Under the pieces are notes generated by a model. The model did not search any database and had not been told where the DNA came from. It saw nothing but the letters and a program-made list of their open reading frames with translations. A stretch of 20,191 nt of DNA, taken from assembly GCA_004554075.1 (NCBI GenBank), contig SFOB01000082.1:1-20191 (forward strand), in the 5' to 3' direction. The position numbers and the translations under genes were made by a program. Of this stretch, positions 1 to 7,730 are shown piece after piece. Source of the DNA: Treponema sp. (GTDB lineage Bacteria; Spirochaetota; Spirochaetia; Treponematales; Treponemataceae). The stretch's first letter is position 1, and every line of letters starts with the position of its first letter.

Positions 1-1247
1 TCGGTAATCATTTCACAGCGGCAGATAATTCTTCCGTACAAAGGATTTTCTTCAATCAGCTGGGCACGGCGTTCATCATCAGCATCCTTAAAGGATTCGA
101 TTCCCTTACGAACACCAACAAAATCAGGATTCTTTTCCCACTTAGCCCCACGGATTTTTTCAATGATATCTGCTACATATACTCCGATTGCAGGAGCCGC
201 AGTAAGACCCGGCGAACAGATTCCGGCAACATTTACAAAGCCCTTCACAGCTGCGTCTTCTTCGATAATAAAATCATTTACAGGAGTACCGTCTGCATTG
301 TAAGCAAGGGCACGCACACCTGCAAAAGAGTTGATTATATTTCTGCGTGGAATATCCGGAATAGTTTTTCCAGACTTAATGAAAACCTGATCCTGACCTT
401 CCGCTGTAGTTTCAGTTGCAGTCTTATCATCTCCATCAGCCGCTGTAGGACCAGACAGAATATTTCCGTCCACAGTTGGAGTTACCAGAACACCCTTACC
501 CATTTTGTCCGGAGTCTGGAAAAGTGTGTGACTGGCAAGTGAAGCACATTTATTATCAAGCAGATAGTATTCACCTCGGCGAGGCTTAATTACAAAGTCT
601 CTTGCCCCAGCCATAGCAGAAATCTGATCTGCATAAAGGCCTGCTGCATTTACCACGCACTTTGCCTGAATGTCGCTTTTACCTGTGTGAATCACAAAGC
701 CACCGTCATCACTCTTTTCGATTCCATGAACTTCAGTTTCGCGGAAGAGCTTTACACCGTTCATAACTGCATTTTCAGCAAAAGCCCAGGTTGCCATATA
801 AGGACTGACGATACCAGCAGATTCTGCAAGCAAGGCTCCGCAGGCTTCTTCACTGACACTAGGCTCAAGCTTATGAAGTTCATCTCCGTCAATCACGCGC
901 AGTGCAGGCACGCCATTTTCTACGCCCCTGTCATAGAGCTTCTTAATGTGCTCCATATCATCATCATTAAAAGCAATAACAAGAGAGCCGTTATTCTTAT
1001 AATCAAAGTGCAGAGACTTTGCCAGGTCTGCATACATGGCAGCGCCTTCAACATTGAGCTTTGCCATCAGTGTACCAGGCTTAGCATCAAAGCCCGCATG
1101 AACAATTCCAGAGTTTGCCTTAGAAGTTCCGCAGGCTACATCATCCGCCTTTTCAATAATACAGAACTGGCCTTTATATTTAGAGAGCTCACGCGCAATA
1201 CAAGCGCCAATGATACCCCCTCCAATTATAGCAACATCATATACCAT
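1..1247 (-). CDS. GlpA-like FAD-dependent glycerol-3-phosphate dehydrogenase (C-terminus outside window)
   Basis: The first 415 residues are present; the 3' end lies beyond base 1. The protein opens with a Rossmann FAD-binding motif (VAIIGGGIIGA, Gly9/10/11 and Gly14) and continues as a DAO-type oxidoreductase. It ends in the window with GRIICRCEMIT (Cys409 and Cys411), the start of the BFD-like cysteine domain found at the C-terminus of GlpA-type anaerobic dehydrogenases. The expected reaction is oxidation of glycerol-3-phosphate to dihydroxyacetone phosphate, with electrons passed to a partner subunit or carrier. The ATG at 1247 is chosen because GGAGG sits 8 nt upstream and overlaps the glpK stop. 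The gene lies 15 nt after glpK, so the product of one enzyme is the substrate of the next. Related proteins act on other hydroxy acids, so the substrate is inferred mainly from glpK. Partner genes would lie to the left. Confidence 0.85.
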   Translation of the reverse strand, partial: MVYDVAIIGGGIIGACIARELSKYKGQFCIIEKADDVACGTSKANSGIVHAGFDAKPGTLMAKLNVEGAAMYADLAKSLHFDYKNNGSLVIAFNDDDMEHIKKLYDRGVENGVPALRVIDGDELHKLEPSVSEEACGALLAESAGIVSPYMATWAFAENAVMNGVKLFRETEVHGIEKSDDGGFVIHTGKSDIQAKCVVNAAGLYADQISAMAGARDFVIKPRRGEYYLLDNKCASLASHTLFQTPDKMGKGVLVTPTVDGNILSGPTAADGDDKTATETTAEGQDQVFIKSGKTIPDIPRRNIINSFAGVRALAYNADGTPVNDFIIEEDAAVKGFVNVAGICSPGLTAAPAIGVYVADIIEKIRGAKWEKNPDFVGVRKGIESFKDADDERRAQLIEENPLYGRIICRCEMIT

Positions 1248-1262
1248 ACAAACAAACCTCCT

Positions 1263-2759
1263 TTACTCAGCCCATTCCATGGCCTTTCCAACAGCCTTGC
1301 GCCAGCCATCATATAATTCAGTACGTCTTTCCTGGCTCATATCCGGCTCAAAAACCTTATCAATTTTATGATGAGAAAGAATCTCATCACGACTCTTCCA
1401 GAAGCCTACCGCAAGACCTGCAAGATAAGCGGCACCCAAAGCAGTTGTCTCCACATTTGCAGGACGGCAAACTTTTGTGTTCAGAATATCAGCCTGAAAC
1501 TGCATCATAATATTACTGACACAGGCTCCACCGTCTACATTCAAAGTATTAATAGGAGTAGCAGAATCAGCTACCATTGCATCAAGAACATCACGAACCT
1601 CGTAGGCAATTCCTTCAAGGGCAGCACGGCAGATATGAGCCTTCTTAACACCTCGGGTAAGCCCTACAATAGTTCCACGCGCATACATATCCCAGTAAGG
1701 AGTTCCAAGTCCTACAAAGGCAGGAACAAGGTAGCAGCCGTTAGAATCAGGAACCGATTCAGCAAGTCTGTCAATCTCCGGCGCAGAAGAAATCAGCTCA
1801 ACCTCATCACGAAGCCACTTGATTACAGCACCGCCAATAAAGACACTTCCTTCCAGGGCATAATCAATCTTTCCGTTCATTCCCAGGGCAATTGTTGTCA
1901 AAAGCTTTTTTGAGTGAACAGGCTTGTCCCCGGTATTCATAAGCATAAAGCAGCCGGTACCGTAAGTGTTCTTTGCATCACCCTTATTAAAACAGCCCTG
2001 ACCAAAAAGCGCTGCCTGCTGATCACCTACTGCTGAAGCAAGAGGAACATTGAAACCGCAAACCTCAGGATCTGTATCGCAGTAAACGCAGGAAGAATCG
2101 CGAACCTCAGGCAGAATACCACGGGGAATTCCCAAAAGCTGCAGAAGTTCATCATCCCAATCCAGCTTGTAAATATTAAAGAGCATAGTACGGCTTGCGT
2201 TTGTGTAATCAGTTACGTGTGCACGCCCACCCGAAAGCTTCCAGATAAGCCAGGTATCAATAGTTCCTGCAAGAAGCTCGCCCTTTTCGGCACGTTCTCG
2301 AACACCAGGAACATTATCTAAAATCCATTTGATTTTTGTAGCAGAAAAATACGCATCAATTAAAAGACCTGTCTTCTCACGGATTTTTTCTGTCCAGCCT
2401 TCAGAAATCAGAGTCTCGCAGTAATCAGCTGTACGTCTGCACTGCCATACAACAGCGTTGTAAACAGGCTTTCCAGTCTTCTTATCCCAGATGACAACTG
2501 TCTCACGCTGATTGGTAATTCCAATAGCGGCAATCTCATCGTGTCTGATTTCCTTTTCAATCAAAAGACTCTGGAGAACCTTAAGCTGGCACTTAAAAAT
2601 CTCTTCGGCATCATGTTCAACCCAACCCGGCTTAGGATAAATCTGTGTAAACTCACGCTGCTTGGAACCAAGCGGCTGACCGTTACCATCATAAACCACA
2701 GCACGGCAGGAAGTCGTACCCTCATCCAGCGAAATTACATATTTTTTTGATTCGTTCAT
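1263..2759 (-). CDS. glpK: Glycerol kinase
   Basis: This FGGY-family kinase phosphorylates glycerol with ATP to give sn-glycerol-3-phosphate in the cytoplasm. The 498 residues match the usual family length. Visible motifs are the N-terminal phosphate loop LDEGTTSCR (residues 11-19; most family members have DQGTTSSR), the substrate-region GITNQRET, VVWQCRRT, YTNASRTML, GDQQAALFGQ, NTYGTGCFML and a C-terminal ALGAAYLAGLAVGFW. The frame is open 36 codons further upstream, but that stretch encodes the topA terminator and is not family-like. ATG 2759 gives the standard N-terminus MNESKKYVISLDEGTT; ATG 2765, two codons earlier, is equally possible because neither has a strong Shine-Dalgarno sequence. 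It is first in a unit with the downstream GlpA-like gene. No glycerol facilitator gene is seen next to it. Confidence 0.97.
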   Translation of the reverse strand: MNESKKYVISLDEGTTSCRAVVYDGNGQPLGSKQREFTQIYPKPGWVEHDAEEIFKCQLKVLQSLLIEKEIRHDEIAAIGITNQRETVVIWDKKTGKPVYNAVVWQCRRTADYCETLISEGWTEKIREKTGLLIDAYFSATKIKWILDNVPGVRERAEKGELLAGTIDTWLIWKLSGGRAHVTDYTNASRTMLFNIYKLDWDDELLQLLGIPRGILPEVRDSSCVYCDTDPEVCGFNVPLASAVGDQQAALFGQGCFNKGDAKNTYGTGCFMLMNTGDKPVHSKKLLTTIALGMNGKIDYALEGSVFIGGAVIKWLRDEVELISSAPEIDRLAESVPDSNGCYLVPAFVGLGTPYWDMYARGTIVGLTRGVKKAHICRAALEGIAYEVRDVLDAMVADSATPINTLNVDGGACVSNIMMQFQADILNTKVCRPANVETTALGAAYLAGLAVGFWKSRDEILSHHKIDKVFEPDMSQERRTELYDGWRKAVGKAMEWAE

Positions 2760-2767
2760 AGTCATTA

Positions 2768-2784
2768 TGATAGCATTACTATCA
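2768..2784. promoter_or_regulatory. Inverted repeat just upstream of glpK start
   Basis: TGATAG-N5-CTATCA is a perfect 6-bp inverted repeat that ends 2-3 nt before the upstream candidate glpK ATG at 2765. It could be an operator half-site pair or a small mRNA hairpin that hides the start region. Its position is observed; any regulatory role is inferred, and a repeat this short can occur by chance. Confidence 0.3.
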
Positions 2785-2801
2785 CCAGAAAGCAAATTTA
2801 T

Positions 2802-2831
2802 TTTATAAAAAAAACGACGTGCACTTTGCAA
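2802..2831 (-). promoter_or_regulatory. Candidate glpK promoter overlapping the topA terminator
   Basis: On the minus strand TTGCAA (2831-2826) and TATAAA (2807-2802) are separated by 18 nt, giving a predicted transcription start near 2795 and a leader of about 30 nt. The -35 box lies in the loop of the terminator hairpin and the -10 box at the end of its T tract. The arrangement is compact but possible, since only 131 nt separate topA from glpK. The match to consensus is moderate. Confidence 0.35.
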
Positions 2832-2846
2832 GTAACACGTCGTTTT
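2803..2846 (-). terminator. Rho-independent terminator after topA
   Basis: An 11-bp perfect stem (AAAACGACGTG, 2836-2846 with 2811-2821) encloses a 14-nt loop that can form a further ACTT/AAGT pairing. On the minus strand the stem runs directly into a tract of eight T (2814-2807). This ends the long mraZ-to-topA transcript and separates it from glpK. Confidence 0.88.
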
Positions 2847-2858
2847 ATTTAGCAAGTC

Positions 2859-2875
2859 GGCAAGCACAGCTTGCC
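2859..2875 (-). other. GC-rich hairpin in the topA 3' untranslated region
   Basis: GGCAAGC-N3-GCTTGCC is a perfect 7-bp stem with a 3-nt loop lying 15 nt after the topA stop codon and 12 nt before the terminator stem. No T tract follows it, so it is not a terminator by itself. It may stabilise the 3' end of the transcript or support the terminator. Confidence 0.5.
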
Positions 2876-2890
2876 TCTGAACTCTTTCGG

Positions 2891-5014
2891 CTACTCTTCG
2901 CCTTCCGGCATCACAGCAGCTTCCTCACCGCTTGTGTGGAGGTAGTCACAGTCCGGATTGATACAAGACTTATAAGCACCATTCTTCTTGTCGAACTTTT
3001 CAACCAGGAACCAGCCGCACTTTGGACAGTACTGGTCAATAGGCTTAAAGTGACTGATGAAAGTACAGGTTGGATAATTTGTACAACCGTAGAAGGCTTT
3101 TCCGCGGCCCTTTGTCTTGCGCTCAACAATTTCACCGCCACAGTCTTTGCAAGGACACTTAGCAAGTGGAATAGACTTTGTGTTATGACACTCAGGGAAG
3201 CCTGAACATGCAAGGAAGAATCCAAAGCGACCAAGCTTCTTTACCATAGGCTTTCCGCAAAGTTCACAAACCTTATCAGTCTGCTCATCAAGGAAGCCCT
3301 TAATACTTTCCTGATGCTCCATTACGTTGTCTACTGTTTCTTTGAAAGGACCATAGAAATCAGAAATAATATTGTTCCAGACTAACTTATCTTCTTCTAC
3401 CTGGTCGAGTTCATTTTCAACCTTGGCAGTAAACTCTTCGTTAATTACAGCAGGGAAAGATTCAACAAGAATCTTATTAATCATCTTACCAAGCTGAGTT
3501 GGAACCAGCTGCTTATTACTTCTTGTTACATAGTAGCGGTCCAGCAAAACAGAAATGATTGTTGCATAAGTTGAAGGACGACCAATACCCTTTTCTTCCA
3601 GCATGCGTACAATCGAAGCATCTGTATAGCGGGCAGGTCCCTGAGTAAAGTGCTGCTCCGGATGGAAGTTGTCTACAGTAAGAACCTCACCTTCCTTCAT
3701 TGCAGGAAGTGAAGAAGACTTTTCTTCTTTTGAAGAAAGCAGCTTGATTACCTGATAGAAGCCCTTCTCCGCAATCTTACTTGCAGCAACACGGAAGAGT
3801 GCGTCACCTGCTTCAATTTCAACTGATGTAGTTACCATCTTTGCATTGTTCATCTGAGAAGAAACAAAGCGCTCCCAGATAATTGAGTAAAGACGGAACT
3901 GATCATGACTCAAATACTCTTTTACACTTTCCGGTGTATATGAGGTATATGTAGGGCGGATACCTTCATGGGCATCCTGGGCAGATTTTCCTACAGCATA
4001 GTGAATTGGCTCTGGCGGTAATTCTGCAGGATGATTTTTTGAAAGCCAGTCACGAACATCAGCAAGGGCTGTTTCAGAAATGCGGACAGAGTCTGTACGC
4101 ATGTAAGTAATGAGACCGACATGATTTTCGCCGATCTGAATACCTTCGTAAAGCTGCTGGGCAATCTGCATAGTCTTGCGTGAAGTAAAGCCAAGCTTGT
4201 TAGCAGCTGCCTGCTGAAGTTTTGAAGTTGTAAAAGGTGGCTTAGGGCGAACAGTTTTTTCAGTCTTCTTGATTGAAGAAACCTTGCTTTCAGAATTCTT
4301 AATTGTTTCGATGATATCATTTACGGCAGCTTCGCTCTTAAGCTCTGGTGCCTCGCCTTTATACTTTACAAGCTGAGCAGTAAAGTTTGATTTACCCTTA
4401 ATGAAGTCTGCATCAAGCGACCAGTACTCTTCCGGCAAAAAGTCTTCTACTTCCTTTTCGCGCTCACAAATCAAACGCAAAGCTACAGACTGTACACGAC
4501 CTGCAGAAAGTCCGTTCTTTACCTTTACCCAGAGAAGAGGACTTAAGTTATAACCTACAAGACGGTCAAGTACACGGCGGGCTTTCTGAGCATTAACCTT
4601 AGCTTCTACAATTTCGCCAGGGTGCTTAACTGCCTCTGTAATTGCAGTTGGAGTAATTTCGTTGAATACAATTCGGCTGATTTTTGCATCAGTCTTATCG
4701 CGCAATGCACGGTTCAGGTGCCAGGCAATAGCTTCTCCCTCACGGTCGTTATCGGATGCGAGAAGGACAGCTTCTGATTTCTTTGCTTCCTTCTGGAGTT
4801 CCTTAAGTAACTTCGCCTTTCCACGAACCGTAATGTATTCTGGCTGGAATCCATTTTCAATATCGATTGCCATGCGCGACTTAGGCAGGTCTATAAGGTG
4901 TCCAACCGAAGCACGAACTACATAACCAGGTCCAAGGTACTTCTCGATTGTGTGTGCCTTTGTCGGAGACTCTACGATAACAAGAGTCTGCGGAGTTTTT
5001 GTCTTCTTAGCCAT
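2891..5014 (-). CDS. topA: DNA topoisomerase I (type IA)
   Basis: This enzyme relaxes negatively supercoiled DNA by passing a strand through a transient single-strand break. The 707-residue protein starts with a TOPRIM domain (VESPTKA at 14-20, SDNDREGE at 87-94). The catalytic tyrosine is Tyr304 in LITYMRTDS, and EEKGIGRPSTYATII lies at about 473-487. The C-terminus carries three four-cysteine zinc ribbons at about 583-609, 622-650 and 663-689, followed by an acidic tail. The length is close to the Bacillus enzyme and shorter than the E. coli one. The start ATG has GGAAGGGA a few bases upstream. The gene follows dprA by 30 nt and is the last gene of the long dcw transcript, ending before a strong terminator. 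Confidence 0.97.
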   Translation of the reverse strand: MAKKTKTPQTLVIVESPTKAHTIEKYLGPGYVVRASVGHLIDLPKSRMAIDIENGFQPEYITVRGKAKLLKELQKEAKKSEAVLLASDNDREGEAIAWHLNRALRDKTDAKISRIVFNEITPTAITEAVKHPGEIVEAKVNAQKARRVLDRLVGYNLSPLLWVKVKNGLSAGRVQSVALRLICEREKEVEDFLPEEYWSLDADFIKGKSNFTAQLVKYKGEAPELKSEAAVNDIIETIKNSESKVSSIKKTEKTVRPKPPFTTSKLQQAAANKLGFTSRKTMQIAQQLYEGIQIGENHVGLITYMRTDSVRISETALADVRDWLSKNHPAELPPEPIHYAVGKSAQDAHEGIRPTYTSYTPESVKEYLSHDQFRLYSIIWERFVSSQMNNAKMVTTSVEIEAGDALFRVAASKIAEKGFYQVIKLLSSKEEKSSSLPAMKEGEVLTVDNFHPEQHFTQGPARYTDASIVRMLEEKGIGRPSTYATIISVLLDRYYVTRSNKQLVPTQLGKMINKILVESFPAVINEEFTAKVENELDQVEEDKLVWNNIISDFYGPFKETVDNVMEHQESIKGFLDEQTDKVCELCGKPMVKKLGRFGFFLACSGFPECHNTKSIPLAKCPCKDCGGEIVERKTKGRGKAFYGCTNYPTCTFISHFKPIDQYCPKCGWFLVEKFDKKNGAYKSCINPDCDYLHTSGEEAAVMPEGEE

Positions 5015-5044
5015 TTCAAAATCCCTTCCAAAAAATGTCTATAT

Positions 5045-6094
5045 TTAAGTAAACAGTTCCCCTTGTATGGGACCTGTAGTGCGCATCCCCGGCATTTCTG
5101 TCAGAGCCACGCAAAAATCTTTATAATCTTTAATCACCGGAGCTCCTTCTTTCAAAAAGCGCTCAGGACAATTTTCTAATTTAAACTTAGACACCCTGCC
5201 AGTTGCAAAATCCTTTTCCAGTCCGCTTTTTACAGCCTGAGAAATGCTTTCCGCTGCCTGCCCAAAAGCCACCTGATGAAAAAACACATCCCGGCCTTCT
5301 TCCAGTGCAAAGTCTGCAGTTATAAGAGCCCCGCTTCCGTTTGGTGCTTCAATCACCACCGTAGCCTGAGACAGTCCTGCAACTATGCGGTTTCTCGCAA
5401 CAAAGTTACGCTTTTGAGTCGGAGTGCCTGGAGCATATTCGCTCACTATACAGCCGCCGCTTTGCAGAATCTGCGCTGCCAGCCTCTTATTCTGATAAGG
5501 CACTATTTCATCAATTGCACAAGGCAAAACTGCGATTGTCCGGCCAAGCCCTTCCCGCCCCGGATTATCATAAAAGGCATCCAGAGCCCCCTGGTGAGCA
5601 CAGGCATCTGCCCCATAAGCAAGTCCGCTTACGACATTAGAGCCGTCCATAACAGCCTCGTAAGCAAAAGACTTTGCTGCTTCCCGGCCGGCAGTACTAA
5701 GCCGTCTTGTTCCTACAACAGAAACATTTGGTCCTCCAGGCAGATTTTCATTCCCTCTGACAAACAAAAGAAAAGGAGGATCTGCTATCTGTCGCAGAAC
5801 TTCGGGATAGAGCGGATCATTATATAAAAGAGTCTTTATTCCAAGTCTTTTACACTGAAACGCCTCAGCCTTTGCCATTCGCAGATTATCGCTGCCGTTC
5901 CAGTAAGCCCTGCTCACCTTCTGACATTGCAATAATTTATAAATGTCTTCTATAGACTGTAATGCAAGGGATTGCGGATTGTCAAGATTTTTCAGCAATT
6001 TTATTTTCTGATTGAAGTCCAAAAAAGGAATTCTTGCTACAGAAAGGGTTAAAACCAGAATTTCGTCAGTTTCATCAGTTAGTATATGCTGCAT
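5045..6094 (-). CDS. dprA: DNA-processing protein DprA (Smf)
   Basis: DprA binds single-stranded DNA and loads RecA in natural transformation; many bacteria that are not known to be competent also keep it. The 349-residue product has a divergent N-terminal region (1-85) and the Rossmann-like DprA core: YNDPLYPEVLRQI (91-103), VVGTRR (126-131), SGLAYGADACAH (156-167), VLPCAID, SEYAPGTP, NRIVAGLS and GSGALITADFALEEGR (253-268). The short C-terminal part is not clearly the winged helix seen in some DprA proteins. The start ATG lies inside the preceding lipoprotein gene (20-nt overlap) without an obvious Shine-Dalgarno sequence, so translation is probably coupled. It precedes topA, a pairing found in many bacteria. 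Confidence 0.93.
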   Translation of the reverse strand: MQHILTDETDEILVLTLSVARIPFLDFNQKIKLLKNLDNPQSLALQSIEDIYKLLQCQKVSRAYWNGSDNLRMAKAEAFQCKRLGIKTLLYNDPLYPEVLRQIADPPFLLFVRGNENLPGGPNVSVVGTRRLSTAGREAAKSFAYEAVMDGSNVVSGLAYGADACAHQGALDAFYDNPGREGLGRTIAVLPCAIDEIVPYQNKRLAAQILQSGGCIVSEYAPGTPTQKRNFVARNRIVAGLSQATVVIEAPNGSGALITADFALEEGRDVFFHQVAFGQAAESISQAVKSGLEKDFATGRVSKFKLENCPERFLKEGAPVIKDYKDFCVALTEMPGMRTTGPIQGELFT

Positions 6095-6806
6095 CTAAAA
6101 CTGTTTTCTTGTTCTCCTCTGCGGTTGCTTTTTTCTCGGCGGATTTTGTGGTGTTAATTATTTTATCATACATTTGGGCAGATTTGTCAAATTCAAAATT
6201 TGAATAATATGCCCGGGCTAAAACAAACATTGCATCAATGTTTTTAGTGTCTATTGTAAGAGCCTTTTCAAGGTGTGGAATTGCCTTTGCCGGCTCATCA
6301 AGTTCAAAAACATAAAGAACGCCAAGGCCATAGAGGGCTCTAACATAGCGGTCTTCAATTTCAATTGCCCGAAGATAAGCTTCTTCTGCAAGTTTAAGAT
6401 AATTATATTTTACTTCTGTACTTCCGCTGCCACCAAAGTCCATTGCAGCATGCGACATATATCCGGCACAAACGCCTACATAGTAATAAAGATTCTGATT
6501 ATTAGGATAATACTGCAAAGCCTGCTGAAAACACTTCAAGGCCTCACCGTACATTTTCTGATCTAAATAGCGGGTACCAAGGATTTTATACCAGATTCCA
6601 ATCTGACTCTGGGCCAGCTGAATATCTGCTACACGTTTCTGATATTTTTCTATTGCGTCTTTTAGTTCTTCTACACTTGTAGGGCTGTCTACCCCTTCTT
6701 CCAGATGCTGCTGACGGATTATCTGTTTATTAGATACACGGCATGAAGTGAGAAAAAGGCCTGCAGCAAGCAGGACTGCTGTGAACTGAAAGACAATTTT
6801 TTTCAT
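6075..6806 (-). CDS. TPR-repeat lipoprotein
   Basis: The 243-residue protein starts with a lipoprotein signal: two lysines, a hydrophobic core and the lipobox LFLTSC with Cys22 as the predicted lipidated residue. After a charged helical stretch (about 43-65) come tetratricopeptide-type repeats. The clearest are at about 71-103 (ending in EALKCFQQALQYYPNN), 136-189 and 190-220. A Gly/Ser-rich insert (GGSGS, 125-129) interrupts the first two. TPR lipoproteins usually act as scaffolds for protein complexes at the envelope, but no specific function can be read from the sequence. AAAGGAG overlaps the upstream recombinase stop codon, 14 nt before the ATG, and its 3' end overlaps dprA. Its place in a division-gene operon suggests a role in envelope growth or division; that is inference. 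Confidence 0.85.
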   Translation of the reverse strand: MKKIVFQFTAVLLAAGLFLTSCRVSNKQIIRQQHLEEGVDSPTSVEELKDAIEKYQKRVADIQLAQSQIGIWYKILGTRYLDQKMYGEALKCFQQALQYYPNNQNLYYYVGVCAGYMSHAAMDFGGSGSTEVKYNYLKLAEEAYLRAIEIEDRYVRALYGLGVLYVFELDEPAKAIPHLEKALTIDTKNIDAMFVLARAYYSNFEFDKSAQMYDKIINTTKSAEKKATAEENKKTVLDAAYTN

Positions 6807-6820
6807 ATCAGAAATCTCCT

Positions 6821-7705
6821 TTATTCCATCGAAAAATACTTTTCGTGTGCATCTTCAAGCTGCTTATCAGTAACATGAGTATAAATTGTAGTTGTACTCA
6901 AATCACTGTGACCAAGAAGCTCCTGCACGGAACGTAAATCCGCTCCGCCGGCAAGCAGATGAGTTGCAAAGGAATGCCTCAAAGTATGAACCTTTGCTTC
7001 TACCCCGCTCAAAGCTTCCAGCTCCTGAAAGCGCTTCCATACTCCCTTGCGGGAAATAGGTTCTCCCCGGTAATTTACAAAAAGCTCTGCAACTGCCCGG
7101 CCCTTCACAAGCTCCGGCCTAACCTCATTCAGGTAAACAAGGATTTTTTGATAAGCCCGCTCGCCAAATGGAACAAGCCTTTCCTTATCACCTTTACCAT
7201 GAACAAGAATCAGCCGCTCTTCAAGATGTACATTTGCCGCCTTAAGTGTACAAACCTCGCTTATACGAAGTCCGCAGGAATAAACCAGTTCAAAAAGTGC
7301 ATCATCCCGCTTTCCACTCAAGGTTGATTTATCAATACTGTCTAACAGAGCATCAATCTGTTCAACAGAAAGGACCTTTGGAAGATTACGCGCAGCTTTA
7401 GGTTTATCAAGTTCAAGAGCAATATTAGACGTCCACATTCCCTTTCGCTCAAGAAATTCTCCAAAAGCCCTTAAACCCGAAATATCTTTTGCAATTGTAA
7501 GCTCTGAAGCTCCGTTTTCCTTTCTCTTTATAATATAATACAATAAATTCTGAACGGAAACATCTTTTAACTTAATGCGTTCGCTGACCAGCCAGTTCAG
7601 AAATTCCTCTGCAGAGATTTTATAGGTTATTGCAGTCTGTTCTGAATCACGTTTTACCAGCATTAAATCTGTATAAAACTGATTCAGTAATATTTCTATT
7701 GTCAT
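6821..7705 (-). CDS. xerD: Tyrosine recombinase XerC/XerD
   Basis: A housekeeping site-specific recombinase that resolves chromosome dimers at dif near the septum. The 294 residues match the family. An N-terminal SAM-like core-binding domain (about 1-90) is followed by the catalytic domain. The catalytic set is complete: Arg147 (GLRISE), Lys171 (HGKGDKER), His240 and Arg243 (HTLRHSFATHL), His266 (LLGHSD) and the nucleophile Tyr275 (IYTHV). The gene lies 25 nt after ftsZ and 14 nt before the lipoprotein gene. There are no inverted ends, excisionase or cargo genes, so it is not part of an integrative element. I cannot separate XerC from XerD by sequence alone, so the symbol is provisional. Confidence 0.92.
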   Translation of the reverse strand: MTIEILLNQFYTDLMLVKRDSEQTAITYKISAEEFLNWLVSERIKLKDVSVQNLLYYIIKRKENGASELTIAKDISGLRAFGEFLERKGMWTSNIALELDKPKAARNLPKVLSVEQIDALLDSIDKSTLSGKRDDALFELVYSCGLRISEVCTLKAANVHLEERLILVHGKGDKERLVPFGERAYQKILVYLNEVRPELVKGRAVAELFVNYRGEPISRKGVWKRFQELEALSGVEAKVHTLRHSFATHLLAGGADLRSVQELLGHSDLSTTTIYTHVTDKQLEDAHEKYFSME

Positions 7706-7730
7706 AGGCTGTCAGCAGTTTTATCAGAAA

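Noticed and set aside
687..1316. Plus-strand open frame of 209 codons across the GlpA-like gene and glpK end
   Set aside because: Antisense to two strongly supported genes and of low-complexity, unrecognisable composition.
2760..2867. 36-codon N-terminal extension of glycerol kinase
   Set aside because: It is encoded by the topA terminator and the region around it, is unlike any GlpK N-terminus, and the downstream ATG gives the normal protein length.
2859..2875. Second terminator after topA
   Set aside because: A strong stem, but no T tract follows it on the minus strand.
5276..5827. Plus-strand open frame of 183 codons opposite dprA
   Set aside because: It has no recognisable protein features and lies entirely antisense to a well-supported gene; the same holds for the long antisense frames opposite glpK, ftsZ and rsmH.
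6821..7705. Tyrosine recombinase as a sign of a mobile element
   Set aside because: Full-length Xer-type sequence inside a core operon, with no att-like repeats, tRNA, excisionase or cargo genes around it.
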